From Candidatus Didemnitutus sp. (GTDB lineage Bacteria; Verrucomicrobiota; Verrucomicrobiia; Opitutales; Opitutaceae): 38,507 bases of DNA. The notes beneath the pieces were generated by a model. The model made no database searches. It saw nothing but the letters and a program-made list of their open reading frames with translations, and was not told the origin of the DNA. The number at the start of each line of letters is the position of its first letter. The stretch's first letter is position 1. The position numbers were made by a program, and so were the translations under genes. The DNA lies in contig JAMPXH010000029.1 in NCBI GenBank assembly GCA_023701285.1, positions 1 through 38,507 on the forward strand, given 5' to 3'. Below are positions 16,012-23,856 of this stretch, piece after piece.

Positions 16012-16662
16012 TCACTTCGCCGGGGCGGGCGGCGGTGGTGCGGGCAGTTCGTAGGAGACGCGCACGATGCCGCGCCAGTCGTAGGCGCCGTAATTCACCG
16101 CCTGATCCTCGGGAAAGCGCCGGTGCAGGACAGCGCGCACCGCCGGCTGGAGCGAATCGAACGCGCCGTGGCAGTAGAGGCAGGAAGTCATCGTGGCGAG
16201 CGGCCGGTAGACGCGCCACTCGTCGGGCGCGCCCGCGCGCTCGATCTTCTGCACGAGCGGCTGGCTCGCTTCCTCGCTGCCGCGCTTCAGCGCATCGCGG
16301 ATGTAGTCGAGCGCGGCCAGTTCGGCGGCGTCGGGGGCGTTGCGGGGATTGCGGATGCGGTAGCTCGTGAACTTGAACCCGATCAACTTCGGCCGGCCCT
16401 CGATCGCGCGCGGCAACTTGAGGTTCTGCAGGTGGAGCAGTTCCACGGATTCGTTCAACCCGACGGTGGCGAGCAACCGCTCGGTCTCGCCGACGAGATT
16501 GCCGCCGAGGATGTCGATCATCCGGAGTCCCGCCTGACGGACGGGCACGGCGGCCGGGCTGGAGGGATCGACCCAGGCGAACTTCATTTCCGGGGCCGGT
16601 TCGGTCGCGCCGAGGCGACCGACGAGAGCGAGCAGAAGGAAACCGACGACGCGCGCTTTCAT
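16012..16662 (-). CDS. DUF3365 (Tll0287-like) periplasmic mono-haem c protein
   Basis: This 216-residue protein has a signal peptide (MKARVVGFLLLALVGRLGAT). The C-terminal half has one c-type haem site, CLYCH (Cys161, Cys164, His165). Before it lie the family blocks SYRIRNPRNAPDAAELAAL and EWRVYRPLA, and WRGIVRVSYE closes the domain, as in DUF3365/Tll0287-like proteins. That PAS-like haem fold is thought to sense redox state or small ligands. A Pro/Ala tail ends the protein. It is a paralogue of 24065-24697. The ATG at 16662 is preferred because it begins the signal peptide, and upstream in-frame sequence is read-through of the methyltransferase gene. Confidence 0.88.
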   Translation of the reverse strand: MKARVVGFLLLALVGRLGATEPAPEMKFAWVDPSSPAAVPVRQAGLRMIDILGGNLVGETERLLATVGLNESVELLHLQNLKLPRAIEGRPKLIGFKFTSYRIRNPRNAPDAAELAALDYIRDALKRGSEEASQPLVQKIERAGAPDEWRVYRPLATMTSCLYCHGAFDSLQPAVRAVLHRRFPEDQAVNYGAYDWRGIVRVSYELPAPPPPAPAK

Positions 16663-16739
16663 GGCGGAATTATACACCCGGCGGCGCCGCGCCGCATCCG
16701 GTATCGGGCGCAAGAAATGCGCAGCGGCCGGCGGCGTGG

Positions 16740-17375
16740 TCAGAGCGGGCGGCGCGCGACGACCTGCACCACGGCGGCGCGGCCGGTGTGGCCGGAGCCT
16801 TCGATGACATCGCGCTCGAGTTCGCGGCCCACCGCGAATCCCAGATCCGGCAATTCCGTGCGCAACTGCGCGAGCGTGGGCAGGAGCGCGGGGTCCTTCG
16901 GGCCGCCGGTGCCGAACGCCAGTTGCGCCGGCGTGTAGGCCTCCATCACGAACACGCCGCCCGGCCGCAATCCCGCCGCGGCGCGGGCGAGCAGGTCGCG
17001 GCGCAGCGCCGGCGGCAGATGCATGAAGATCGCCACGATCCCGCTCCAAGCACCGGGCGCGATGCCGTAGGTGGAGAGATCGGCCACGGCGGTCGTGAGC
17101 GTCACGCCGCGCGCCACCGCCAACGCCTGCGCCTTGGCCAGGCCCGCCGCGGAGAGGTCGACCGCGGTGACTGCATGGCCGCGTCCGGCGAGGAACACGG
17201 CATTGCGTCCTTCACCCTCGGCGAGACAGAGCACCGGTCCGGACGGGATCTCACCGGCGATGTGGCGGAGGAAATCGTTCGGCTCGGTGCCGAAGACGAA
17301 ATCCGCGGTGCCGTAGCGGGCGTCCCAGAAATCGGCGCCGTAGGAAGAGGGGGCGGGAGAAGCGGGAGAGGTCAT
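16740..17375 (-). CDS. Class I SAM-dependent methyltransferase, TehB-like
   Basis: This 211-residue soluble enzyme opens with FWDARYGTADFVFGTEPNDFL, the typical N-terminus of TehB/thiopurine-type small-molecule methyltransferases. The SAM site is VLCLAEGEGRNAVFLAGRGHAVTAVDLS, with the acidic end of strand two at VDLS. IVAIFMHLPPALRRDLLARAAAGLRPGGVFVMEAYTP covers motifs beyond. The substrate is not evident; members act on tellurite, thiols or other toxic small molecules. It starts at the ATG 17375 after a 97-bp gap from the nitroreductase gene. No operon with the neighbours can be shown. Confidence 0.85.
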   Translation of the reverse strand: MTSPASPAPSSYGADFWDARYGTADFVFGTEPNDFLRHIAGEIPSGPVLCLAEGEGRNAVFLAGRGHAVTAVDLSAAGLAKAQALAVARGVTLTTAVADLSTYGIAPGAWSGIVAIFMHLPPALRRDLLARAAAGLRPGGVFVMEAYTPAQLAFGTGGPKDPALLPTLAQLRTELPDLGFAVGRELERDVIEGSGHTGRAAVVQVVARRPL

Positions 17376-17472
17376 GGTGGGCGGCGGAGCGTCTCCGCGT
17401 CAGAACCTCACATTGGAATCACCGCCAGCCGCCGCGCAACCGAAACCCCGGGCGTGGGTCTCCGCGTCCGGG

Positions 17473-18144
17473 TCACGCCACCACCGTGAACCATTCGTCG
17501 ATCGGGCGGCGCGGGGGTTGGAAGGCGTTGACGTGGCTGCCGGGCACCGGGCGGCCGAAGGGCAGGGCGCAGATGAAGAGCGTATCCTCGCTGCCGGGCA
17601 GGTGCTGGCGCAGGAGGTCGGCGTAGACCATGACGCTGAACTGCGGGCAGGAGCCGTAACCCAGCGAGGTCAGACCGAGCATGAGGTTGTCGAGCACGAA
17701 GCCGCAGTCGAGGAAGGTGCCGGGCGCGTGGGCGGATTTCTTCGTGCCGAGGAAAAACACCTGCGGCGCGCCGAAGAAGCGGAAGTTCTCGCGGTCGTGC
17801 GCGCGGCGCTTGTCGGTGTCGTCGCGGCCGATGCCCTTGTGCTGGAAGATGCCGATGCCGACTTCCTTCGCGCGCGCCATCCACGAATCGGGCAGCGGGC
17901 TGGGCGAGTAGGCGTAGTCGGGCTTGCCCGGGCGCTGCGCATCGAAGGCCGCGAGATAATCGGTGCGGAGCCGCTCCAGCGCCGCGCCCTGCGCGAGGTA
18001 GAGCTGCCACGGCTGGGTGTTCTTCGAACTCGGCGCGCGGCCGGCCGCCTCGACGAGCTGGTGCACGACGTCGGCGGGAACGGGCTCGGGTTCGAACTCG
18101 CGGATGGAGCGGCGGGCGTGGAGGGCTTCGAGGACGGTGGTCAT
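17473..18144 (-). CDS. Nitroreductase-family FMN oxidoreductase
   Basis: This 223-residue protein has the nitroreductase fold: ALHARRSIREFEPEPVP at the start (FMN phosphate and ribityl contacts), APSSKNTQPWQLYLAQG, LDCGFVLDNLMLGLTSLGYGSCPQFSV in the dimer and cofactor region, and LFICALPFGRP near the end. Such enzymes reduce nitroaromatics, quinones or flavins using NAD(P)H as dimers in the cytosol, and the physiological substrate is unknown. The ATG at 18144 opens MTTVLEALHARRSIREF. Upstream in-frame residues are read-through. A 150-bp spacer separates it from the permease gene. Confidence 0.9.
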   Translation of the reverse strand: MTTVLEALHARRSIREFEPEPVPADVVHQLVEAAGRAPSSKNTQPWQLYLAQGAALERLRTDYLAAFDAQRPGKPDYAYSPSPLPDSWMARAKEVGIGIFQHKGIGRDDTDKRRAHDRENFRFFGAPQVFFLGTKKSAHAPGTFLDCGFVLDNLMLGLTSLGYGSCPQFSVMVYADLLRQHLPGSEDTLFICALPFGRPVPGSHVNAFQPPRRPIDEWFTVVA

Positions 18145-18294
18145 GGCGGAAAGGCGCGCCGGCGGAGCGCCGGCGACGGATCCATCGAAACCCGGTGCGC
18201 CGGGCGCGCAACGCCGCGTTGCGTCCGGCCTGACCATTCCTTGGCGATTGCCGCGCAGGGTTTGGGGTGGCGGCGTTCCGCGCCTCCCGCGCCG

Positions 18295-19251
18295 TCAGTG
18301 CAGGGCGTTGAACAGCCAGCCGATGAGCGTGGTGCCGACGAACACCGTGGCGGCGAAGAGCACGAGCAGTCGCACGGTCATCACGGCGCGCAACATCACC
18401 AGTTCGGGCAACGAGACGCCCACGGCCGAAAGCAGGAAGGCCAGCGCGGTGCCGAGCGGCACGCCCTTGGCCACGAAGGCCTCGAGGAGCGGCACGGTGG
18501 CGTTGGCGCTGACGTAGAGCGGCAGGCCGGCGAGCGAGGCGAGCGGCACGGTCCACGAACTGCGTCCGGCGAACGCGCGTTCGAAGAAACCCTCCGGCAC
18601 GAAGCCGTGCAGCGCCGCGCCGAGCAGGAGCGCACCGACGAGCCACGGGAAAATTTTCCGCAGAATGAAGACGCTGGTGTCGGCCGCGTCACGCAGGCGC
18701 GCCGCGAGTCCGGCTGGCGGAGGATCGTCCTCGTCCTCGACCGGAGCCGTGGCGCCGGGCACGAGCCAGCGCTCGGCGCGGCAGGCCGAGAGAATCAGTC
18801 CGCCCACGATGCCGAGGGCGATGCCGGCGGCGGCGTAGGCGAGGGCGAGTTTCCAGCCGAAGGTCGCGGCCATGATCGCGACCGCGATCTCGTTGACCAA
18901 CGGCGACGTGATGAGGAACGCGAAGGCGACGCCGATGGGGAAACGGGCCTGCACGAACCCGAGGAAGATCGGCACGGAGGAGCAGGAACAGAACGGCGTC
19001 AGCGCACCGAAGAGCGCCGCGGCCGGATAACCGAGGAGACGGCCGCCGCGGCTTTCGAGGCGGGCACGCAACCGGTCGTGCGGCAGCGCGCCGCGGACGA
19101 GCGCCATGAGGAAGGCGACGCCGAGGATGAGCACGACGACCTTGAGCAGGTCGTAGACGAAGAAATGCAGCGCGGCGCCGGCGCCGTGCGCGGGGTCCCA
19201 GCCCGTGAGGGAGACGGTTCGGTCAGCGATCCATTCGGCCCAGCGCCACAT
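18295..19251 (-). CDS. YraQ/ArsP-type (DUF318) permease
   Basis: About 318 residues with roughly eight membrane segments in two similar halves. The hallmark FGALTPFCSCSSVPIFLGF lies in the first half and is matched by the LPLYVSANATVPLLEAFVAKGVPLG block in the second. FLITSPLVNEIAVAIMA is also conserved. An acidic loop (PVEDEDDPPP) joins the halves. Relatives include ArsP, which exports trivalent organoarsenicals, and many of unknown substrate. The arsenic operon begins about 0.9 kb away on the same strand, separated by the PEP-CTERM gene, so an arsenic role is possible but unproven. A GTG at 19275 is an alternative start. Confidence 0.8.
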   Translation of the reverse strand: MWRWAEWIADRTVSLTGWDPAHGAGAALHFFVYDLLKVVVLILGVAFLMALVRGALPHDRLRARLESRGGRLLGYPAAALFGALTPFCSCSSVPIFLGFVQARFPIGVAFAFLITSPLVNEIAVAIMAATFGWKLALAYAAAGIALGIVGGLILSACRAERWLVPGATAPVEDEDDPPPAGLAARLRDAADTSVFILRKIFPWLVGALLLGAALHGFVPEGFFERAFAGRSSWTVPLASLAGLPLYVSANATVPLLEAFVAKGVPLGTALAFLLSAVGVSLPELVMLRAVMTVRLLVLFAATVFVGTTLIGWLFNALH

Positions 19252-19496
19252 GCGTAAATCAATCCAGCCATACACCGCGAAATCAAACCTTCACCGCGGT
19301 CGGGACGCATTACGCTCCGGCCATGATGGGAGATATTCGGCTGCGTTTTAGTCGCGATGCCCGGATTTAACTGCGCGGGGAGGCGGGCTGAAAACAGGCA
19401 GACCAGCATAAGCGAATCTGCAGTGGTGCCGCTGTGCAGGTGATTTGATCGGTGGTGGTATTGACCGGAAATCACGCTTCCAGTTCTCTATGTTAT

Positions 19497-20132
19497 ATGA
19501 AGAGGCGAGCGAGGATTTGGGGGACTTTGAAATTAACTCTGGTTGCCATCGCGTTGCAGTCGGTGGCGAGCGGACAGGTATCTCTGCTGTCGCAGAATGA
19601 TGTCCCCGCGAACGAAAAGACGGTGACGATTTCTGCGTCGTCCACCTACCCCGGCACTACGCCAACCCGGGCGATCGACGGCGATTTGGGCACGGACTGG
19701 TTGGCTTATGGATTTTCCCCGCAGAACCTGACGTTGAACCTGCAAGCGTCGTATTACGTGACCTCCGTGGCGCTGATGCCCAACACGGGAAGCGGTGGAT
19801 ACGAGGGCTACACCATCGAATTCAAGATCCGGGGCAGCAACGACGGGGCGACGTTCCACGACATGTATGCGGTGGGCGGAGAATTGGCTTCCGCCACGAT
19901 GTATGAAGGCCAGCCTGCGCCCACGTTCATCACCTTCAGCGGTCTGGTCGCCTATCAATACGTCCAGATCGATTTCACGGGCGGGACGTCCTGGCCGAAT
20001 GTTCGCGAACTCGAAGTTTATGGATCGGCCAGCCCGATTCCCGAGCCGGCAACCGTTGCCCTCGGTCTGGGGTTGGCGGCGGTCGCAGTAGCCTTTGTTG
20101 CCCGGAGAAAGAAGGCGCGGCAGGGAGCCTGA
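19497..20132 (+). CDS. PEP-CTERM protein with discoidin-like (F5/8 C) domain
   Basis: This 211-residue secreted protein has a signal peptide (MKRRARIWGTLKLTLVAIAL, then ASGQ). The middle resembles an F5/8 type C / galactose-binding fold, with TPTRAIDGDLGTDWLAYGF, a jelly-roll pattern, and FTGGTSWPNVRELEVYG. The C-terminus is a full PEP-CTERM sorting signal: IPEPATVALGLG, a hydrophobic helix, then RRKKARQGA. An exosortase should cleave at PEP and attach the protein to the envelope or extracellular matrix; none is encoded here. GC content is lower than in the neighbours. The 245-bp upstream spacer shows no convincing promoter. Confidence 0.88.
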   Translation: MKRRARIWGTLKLTLVAIALQSVASGQVSLLSQNDVPANEKTVTISASSTYPGTTPTRAIDGDLGTDWLAYGFSPQNLTLNLQASYYVTSVALMPNTGSGGYEGYTIEFKIRGSNDGATFHDMYAVGGELASATMYEGQPAPTFITFSGLVAYQYVQIDFTGGTSWPNVRELEVYGSASPIPEPATVALGLGLAAVAVAFVARRKKARQGA

Positions 20133-20176
20133 GTCCGCCGCTTGATGGCGGATGTCGGCGAGGCGGCGATTGACGG

Positions 20177-20617
20177 CTACTGCAACGCTGCGCCCTCGCG
20201 CAGGCCGGCGCCGTAGGCGGTGAAGACGCGGCGGATCTCGTCGCGCACGCGACGGAACTCGGCCAGCACCTGCTCGTCCGTGCCGGTGGCGTGCGCGGGG
20301 TCGTCGAAGCGCCAGTGATGGCGGTTCACCTGCCCCGGGTAGATCGGGCAGGCTTGGTCGGCGACGCCACAGACAGTGATGACCGTGCGCACCTCGCGGT
20401 CGAGGAACTCGCGCATGTGTTTCGAGGTGTGGCCCGAGAGGTCGATGCCGATCTCGCGCATCACCGCGATGGCCTTCGGATGAACGTAGCCGGCGGGCTT
20501 CGAGCCGGCGCTCTGGACGTCGACCACGTCGCCAGCCGCGGCGCGGAGGACGCCTTCGGCCATGTGGCTGCGGCAGGAGTTGCCGGTGCAAAGGATAAGG
20601 ACGGTGGGCTTCTTCAT
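20177..20617 (-). CDS. arsC: Arsenate reductase ArsC, thioredoxin-coupled type
   Basis: This 146-residue low-molecular-weight phosphatase-fold enzyme reduces arsenate to arsenite. The P-loop CTGNSCRS contains nucleophile Cys10 and Cys15. The resolving pair Cys83 and Cys90 in [15 protein letters not shown] matches the thioredoxin-linked (S. aureus pI258-type) class. [24 protein letters not shown] closes the domain. It is the third gene of an operon, 13 bases after acr3, so the arsenite it produces is exported by Acr3. The start is preceded by CCCCGCCC. Confidence 0.92.
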   Translation of the reverse strand: MKKPTVLILCTGNSCRSHMAEGVLRAAAGDVVDVQSAGSKPAGYVHPKAIAVMREIGIDLSGHTSKHMREFLDREVRTVITVCGVADQACPIYPGQVNRHHWRFDDPAHATGTDEQVLAEFRRVRDEIRRVFTAYGAGLREGAALQ

Positions 20618-20630
20618 GGGCGGGGAAATC

Positions 20631-21686
20631 TCAGGTGGCGGACCGAAACCAGCGGCGGCGCAGCCAGAAGGCGACGTGGACGAGGCCGATCAGCGCGGGC
20701 ACCTCGATCAGCGGGCCGACGACGGCGGCGAAGGCCACGCCGGAGTGCAAGCCGAAGACCGCGATGGCCACCGCGATCGCGAGCTCGAAATTGTTGCCGG
20801 CCGAGGTGAAGGCCAGCGTCGTGGCGCGCGGGTAGTCGGCGCCGAGGCGTTTCGCCATGGCGAAGCTGACGAGGAACATGATCGCAAAGTAGATCACCAG
20901 CGGGAGCGCGATGCGCAGGACGTCGAGCGGCAGGCGGACGATCGCGTCGCCCTTGAAGGTGAACATCACGACGATGGTGAAGAGCAGCGCGCCGAGCGTG
21001 AGCGGCGAGATCCGCGGGATGAAGACGCGCTCATACCAGTCCTCGCCCTTGAGCGGCACGAGCACCACGCGGCTGAGCACGCCGGCGGCGAAGGGGATGC
21101 CGAGGTAGATCATCACGCTCCAGAAGATGTCGGCCATGCGCACCGGCACGACGGCGCCCGCGAGGCCGAACCAAGGCGGCAGCACGGTGATGAAGACCCA
21201 GGCGAAGAAGCTGTAGAACACGATTTGCGCGAGGCTGTTCAAGGCGACGAGCCCCGCGGCGTATTCGGGGCTGCCCTCGGCGAGGTCGTTCCAGACGAGC
21301 ACCATCGCGATGCAGCGCGCGATGCCCACGAGGATGAGACCGACCATGTAGTCCGGGTGATCGCGCAGCAGCGTCACGGCGAGGAGAAACATCAGCACGG
21401 GGCCGATGAGCCAGTTCTGCACGAGCGAGAGCGTGAGGATGCGGACGTTGGCGAAGACGCGCGGGAGCTGGGCGTATTTCACCTTCGCGAGCGGCGGATA
21501 CATCATGACGATGAGGCCTAGCGCGATCGGGAGATTGGTCGTGCCGACGGTCAGCGGTGCGAACAGCGCGGCCGGATCGGCGATGACGAAGTGGCCGAGC
21601 AACACGCCCAGGGCCATGGCGGCGAAGATCCAGACCGTCAGGTAGCGGTCGAGGAACGACATTTTTCTGGCAACGGAATCGCTCAT
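20631..21686 (-). CDS. arsB: Arsenite efflux transporter Acr3
   Basis: This 351-residue BASS-superfamily transporter has about ten membrane segments. It exports arsenite using the proton motive force. Conserved Acr3 features are [22 protein letters not shown] near the start, [17 protein letters not shown], and [18 protein letters not shown] with the essential cysteine (Cys125). [20 protein letters not shown] is the second crossover motif. The ATG at 21686 is preceded by CATTTCCC. Upstream in-frame sequence belongs to the arsR gene region, which ends 10 bases before. It is often annotated arsB although it is not an ArsB-type pump. Confidence 0.93.
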   Translation of the reverse strand: MSDSVARKMSFLDRYLTVWIFAAMALGVLLGHFVIADPAALFAPLTVGTTNLPIALGLIVMMYPPLAKVKYAQLPRVFANVRILTLSLVQNWLIGPVLMFLLAVTLLRDHPDYMVGLILVGIARCIAMVLVWNDLAEGSPEYAAGLVALNSLAQIVFYSFFAWVFITVLPPWFGLAGAVVPVRMADIFWSVMIYLGIPFAAGVLSRVVLVPLKGEDWYERVFIPRISPLTLGALLFTIVVMFTFKGDAIVRLPLDVLRIALPLVIYFAIMFLVSFAMAKRLGADYPRATTLAFTSAGNNFELAIAVAIAVFGLHSGVAFAAVVGPLIEVPALIGLVHVAFWLRRRWFRSAT

Positions 21687-21696
21687 GGGAAATGGG

Positions 21697-22083
21697 TCAG
21701 CGACGGGCGAGGCGGAGGAGTTTGAGCCGCGGCACTTCCGGCGTGGCGCAACCGCAGTCGGTCCGGGCGGAGATCGTCGCGAGGCGCTCGAGATCACGGC
21801 GGAGCACCGGTTCAGTGGTCTGCGCGTCTTGCAGGCAGGCGAGATTTGCGCGCAGCGCCGCGGGCGTGGGCTCGGCCAGCGCATAGACGCGCCACGGGCC
21901 CTGCTGCGTGACGGTGACGAGCGCGTGCCGCCGGAGGTAGGCGAGATGGCGCGAGATGCGGGCCTGCGGGAGTTTCAGCACCGCCTCGAAGTGGCAGACG
22001 CAGAGCGACCGTTGCGCCAGCAGATTCAGCAGGCGCAGGCGGGTGGCGTCGCAGAGGCAGTCGTAGATGCGCAGCAGGTGCAC
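21697..22083 (-). CDS. arsR: ArsR-family arsenite-responsive repressor
   Basis: About 128 residues forming a winged helix. The N-terminal [29 protein letters not shown] has the alpha-3 metalloid site Cys28-x-Cys30 in the classic LCVCHF motif, with two more cysteines nearby. [19 protein letters not shown] is the recognition helix. The C-terminal tail TDCGCATPE adds a Cys pair. Arsenite binding should release DNA and derepress arsR-acr3-arsC. The GTG at 22083 is preferred. A TTG at 22104 is possible but would put translation five bases from the operator palindrome at 22109-22126. Confidence 0.88.
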   Translation of the reverse strand: MHLLRIYDCLCDATRLRLLNLLAQRSLCVCHFEAVLKLPQARISRHLAYLRRHALVTVTQQGPWRVYALAEPTPAALRANLACLQDAQTTEPVLRRDLERLATISARTDCGCATPEVPRLKLLRLARR

Positions 22084-22108
22084 GCCGACAGCAAGGCGCA
22101 GCAATACG

Positions 22109-22126
22109 TATTCGCCAAGGCGAATA
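22109..22126. promoter_or_regulatory. Likely ArsR operator
   Basis: TATTCGCCAAGGCGAATA is a perfect 8-bp inverted repeat with a 2-base centre, about 25 bases upstream of the arsR start. Its AT-rich ends contrast with the GC-rich surroundings. Position and symmetry fit autoregulation by the ArsR dimer. No strong -35/-10 pair could be fixed. Confidence 0.65.
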
Positions 22127-22398
22127 TGCAGGCGTCACCGGAACGTCACCCGGCGCGCATCGGTAGTGGGGTGCGAGGACCGTCGGTTCGACGGAGCGTT
22201 TCCACCGGATCACCCCGCGCCGCCTTGGGTGCGCGGCAGGGGTTCGAGTCACAGAATAAGAGAACAATCATGCGAGAGGCATGAGGAACGGGGCGCCCGC
22301 GAATTGAAACGCCATCGCCCCACGCGCAAATGAACCGCAAGCCCGAGACCGTTCCAGCTTTCCGCACCCTTGCGCAGCGCAAGCGACTCGGCTGTAAT

Positions 22399-22452
22399 CC
22401 CCAACGCCTCAGTGCGAATTTTTCGTTCCGAGGCTGAACAACACTGTTGGGC
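22399..22452 (+). other. attC-like site upstream of a low-GC gene
   Basis: CCCCAAC (22399-22405) and GTTGGGC (22446-22452) are complementary at 6 of 7 positions and lie 54 bases apart end to end, close to the short limit for integron attC sites. The right half has GGCTGAAC, a 6-base spacer and GTTGGGC, the usual L'-R' arrangement. The left half lacks a matching L'' box. An ATG follows 11 bases later, as in gene cassettes. The rest of the 22127-22398 spacer shows nothing I can support. Confidence 0.4.
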
Positions 22453-22463
22453 GGCAAAGAATC

Positions 22464-22943
22464 ATGAATGACAATTGGGACCTGGATCGAATGCCCACCA
22501 CCGCAGAGCGAGTCGTTGGCGTGATTAGCTCCGTCCTACTATGTGCCGCTGGCGGGTTCTCCTTTTGGTTTTCGCTCACGTTTCTAAAGAATATTTGGGC
22601 TTCTCTGCTCACTGGTGGTTTTGCGGTGGCCTCGGCTTACTTGGTGTATCATTTTGCTTTCACCAAAGGTCGGAAGCTTCAGCGGCCGGAAATTATTAGA
22701 CTGGCGGCAGTGTTCACAATTGTTGGTTTGGCTGCCCTCATTGGCAGGTTTTTAGTAGAAGATCTGCTTGATCAGCTCTGGTTGCTATACATTGGCCTCA
22801 GCGGAATATGTGGAGGCATTCTGAATTTTACTATGACGAAGAAACAGCCCAACCGGCCGCTACGGCGCAACGCGGGCAGCCGTCCGTCTTCGGGCCATTC
22901 ATCCGCATCCGAAACTTCATCCTCGCGCGGCCCGCGTGGCTGA
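22464..22943 (+). CDS. Hypothetical membrane protein, low GC, possibly transferred
   Basis: This 159-residue protein has about four membrane segments (GVISSVLLCAAGGFSFWFSL, ASLLTGGFAVASAYLVYHFA, LAAVFTIVGLAALIGRFL and LWLLYIGLSGICGGILN). I do not recognise a family. The coding part to about 22845 is near 50% GC, far below the neighbours, and codon use differs accordingly. The last 30 or so residues (PNRPLRRNAGSRPSSGHSS and onward) are Arg/Ser/Gly-rich and appear to be read from attC-like recombination-site sequence beginning with GCCCAAC at 22847. The original protein may have ended near that point. Compare the next gene, which has the same type of upstream boundary. Confidence 0.6.
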   Translation: MNDNWDLDRMPTTAERVVGVISSVLLCAAGGFSFWFSLTFLKNIWASLLTGGFAVASAYLVYHFAFTKGRKLQRPEIIRLAAVFTIVGLAALIGRFLVEDLLDQLWLLYIGLSGICGGILNFTMTKKQPNRPLRRNAGSRPSSGHSSASETSSSRGPRG

Positions 22944-22958
22944 TCTGAAACGTTCAGC
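22847..22958 (+). other. Second attC-like boundary between two foreign-looking genes
   Basis: GCCCAAC at 22847-22853 opens the segment and GTTCAGC at 22952-22958 closes it. Before the latter, GGCTGATC and a 6-base spacer copy the GGCTGAAC-6-GTTGGGC layout of 22432-22452. The next ATG is five bases on. The right core differs from the GTTRRRY consensus, so it may be decayed. Confidence 0.3.
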
Positions 22959-22963
22959 CTCAA

Positions 22964-23545
22964 ATGCCGCTCTCGCTCGCAGATATGTTCGGAATGGCGA
23001 TTCGCAAGACGCCCATCTCCAAAATCCGGCAGGCGCTCGCTGTGTGTGAAACCGCTGGGCTGGCCGTAACCGCGAGGGATCTGGAATCGCATCATCTTTG
23101 TGGCCGGGATCCGCTCGCGCTCGCGGAAGCGCTCGTGACAGCGAAACAACTTGGCGTGAGCACTACATTTCAGGAAATGGCGGCGATTACTTTGGCCGGC
23201 CACGATCCGTTGGCGCTGCTGCTCGACGCTTCAAAAGACCGGACCGAGAAATTCGATACTTTCAGCCCCAAGCGAGAGGACCGGATTCGAGGTTTTACGA
23301 AGGATCAGCGGGAGGCTTCGGCGGTGATCACGGTGGTGTTCAGACTGTCTCCGAGTCAATTGGCGTTCCGTTTCGACTTCCGACATGTTCACGAGCGACT
23401 TGGCGCCGCCGCTTCGGTGTTCATCAATACCGCGCCGGATTTGCGGACGCTTCAGCTGAGGCGTCCTGAGCACGAAGCGGAGCTCAGACTTCTGGGTCTA
23501 GACGCGCTACCCGGACTGCGATCGGTCGCGGTCGAGTATCGATGA
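22964..23545 (+). CDS. FloA/YqfA-like (flotillin-like) soluble protein
   Basis: This 193-residue protein resembles an internal part of the flotillin-like FloA/YqfA family. LADMFGMAIRKTPISKIRQA, then AGLAVTARDLESHHLCGRD, LAEALVTAKQLGVSTTFQEM and AAITLAGHDPLALLLDA line up in order with the FloA region after its membrane segment. The second half (KFDTFSP, then a stretch with DQREASAVITVVFRLSPSQLAF) could be the start of the SPFH/band-7 domain. The N-terminal hydrophobic hairpin and the long C-terminal coiled coil of FloA are absent. GC content is intermediate. It may be a truncated or divergent family member carried on a cassette-like segment. Confidence 0.5.
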   Translation: MPLSLADMFGMAIRKTPISKIRQALAVCETAGLAVTARDLESHHLCGRDPLALAEALVTAKQLGVSTTFQEMAAITLAGHDPLALLLDASKDRTEKFDTFSPKREDRIRGFTKDQREASAVITVVFRLSPSQLAFRFDFRHVHERLGAAASVFINTAPDLRTLQLRRPEHEAELRLLGLDALPGLRSVAVEYR

Positions 23546-23657
23546 AGGCTGGCTCGGAGGGTTCTGCTGCGCCGGAGCGCGCAGCGGGACGCCGGTTGAA
23601 CGAGCCTTCGCCAAGGCTAAGGCTCGCAGGCAAGCCCTTCGCAAATCAGGACTCAGT

Positions 23658-23789
23658 CGGGATCATGCAGGTGGTGGGCGTCGGTGTCCCTACCGACGCC
23701 TGTCGCCGCTGGGACAGCGGCGACCACCCCATTGTCAGGAGCTCATCAGTCGGGAGTGGCGTCCAACTGCATGAGTCCGGCTCAGCGGC
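23658..23789. repeat. Dispersed hairpin repeat, family C, copy 2
   Basis: Matches 1514-1656 over its length with scattered substitutions and one short deletion of a duplicated GTCCGGCT unit. Hairpins are conserved: GTCGGT/ACCGAC at 23680-23685 and 23692-23697, and GTCGCCGC/GCGGCGAC at 23702-23709 and 23717-23724. It lies in the 311-bp spacer between the FloA-like gene and the DUF2892 gene. The remainder of that spacer shows only a GCCTTCGCCAAGGCTAAGGC-type short inverted repeat near 23605. Confidence 0.8.
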
Positions 23790-23856
23790 GCGAGCGCCCG
23801 TCAGGGACGGACAGGATTATGCGCTTTGTGTTGGGCGCGTCGCGCCACGGCGGGCG

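Noticed and set aside
19423-19437. A sigma-54-like promoter (TGGTGCCGCTGTGCA) before the PEP-CTERM gene
   Set aside because: The GG and GC elements are 9 rather than 10 bases apart and the flanking consensus is poor.
20134-20152. A 6-bp hairpin TCCGCC/GGCGGA after the PEP-CTERM gene as terminator
   Set aside because: It has no T tract and a stem this short is expected by chance in GC-rich DNA.
22228-22260. A GGGGTTCGAGTC stretch resembling a tRNA T-arm
   Set aside because: The sequence after the loop does not pair with the sequence before it, and no acceptor, D or anticodon arm is found.
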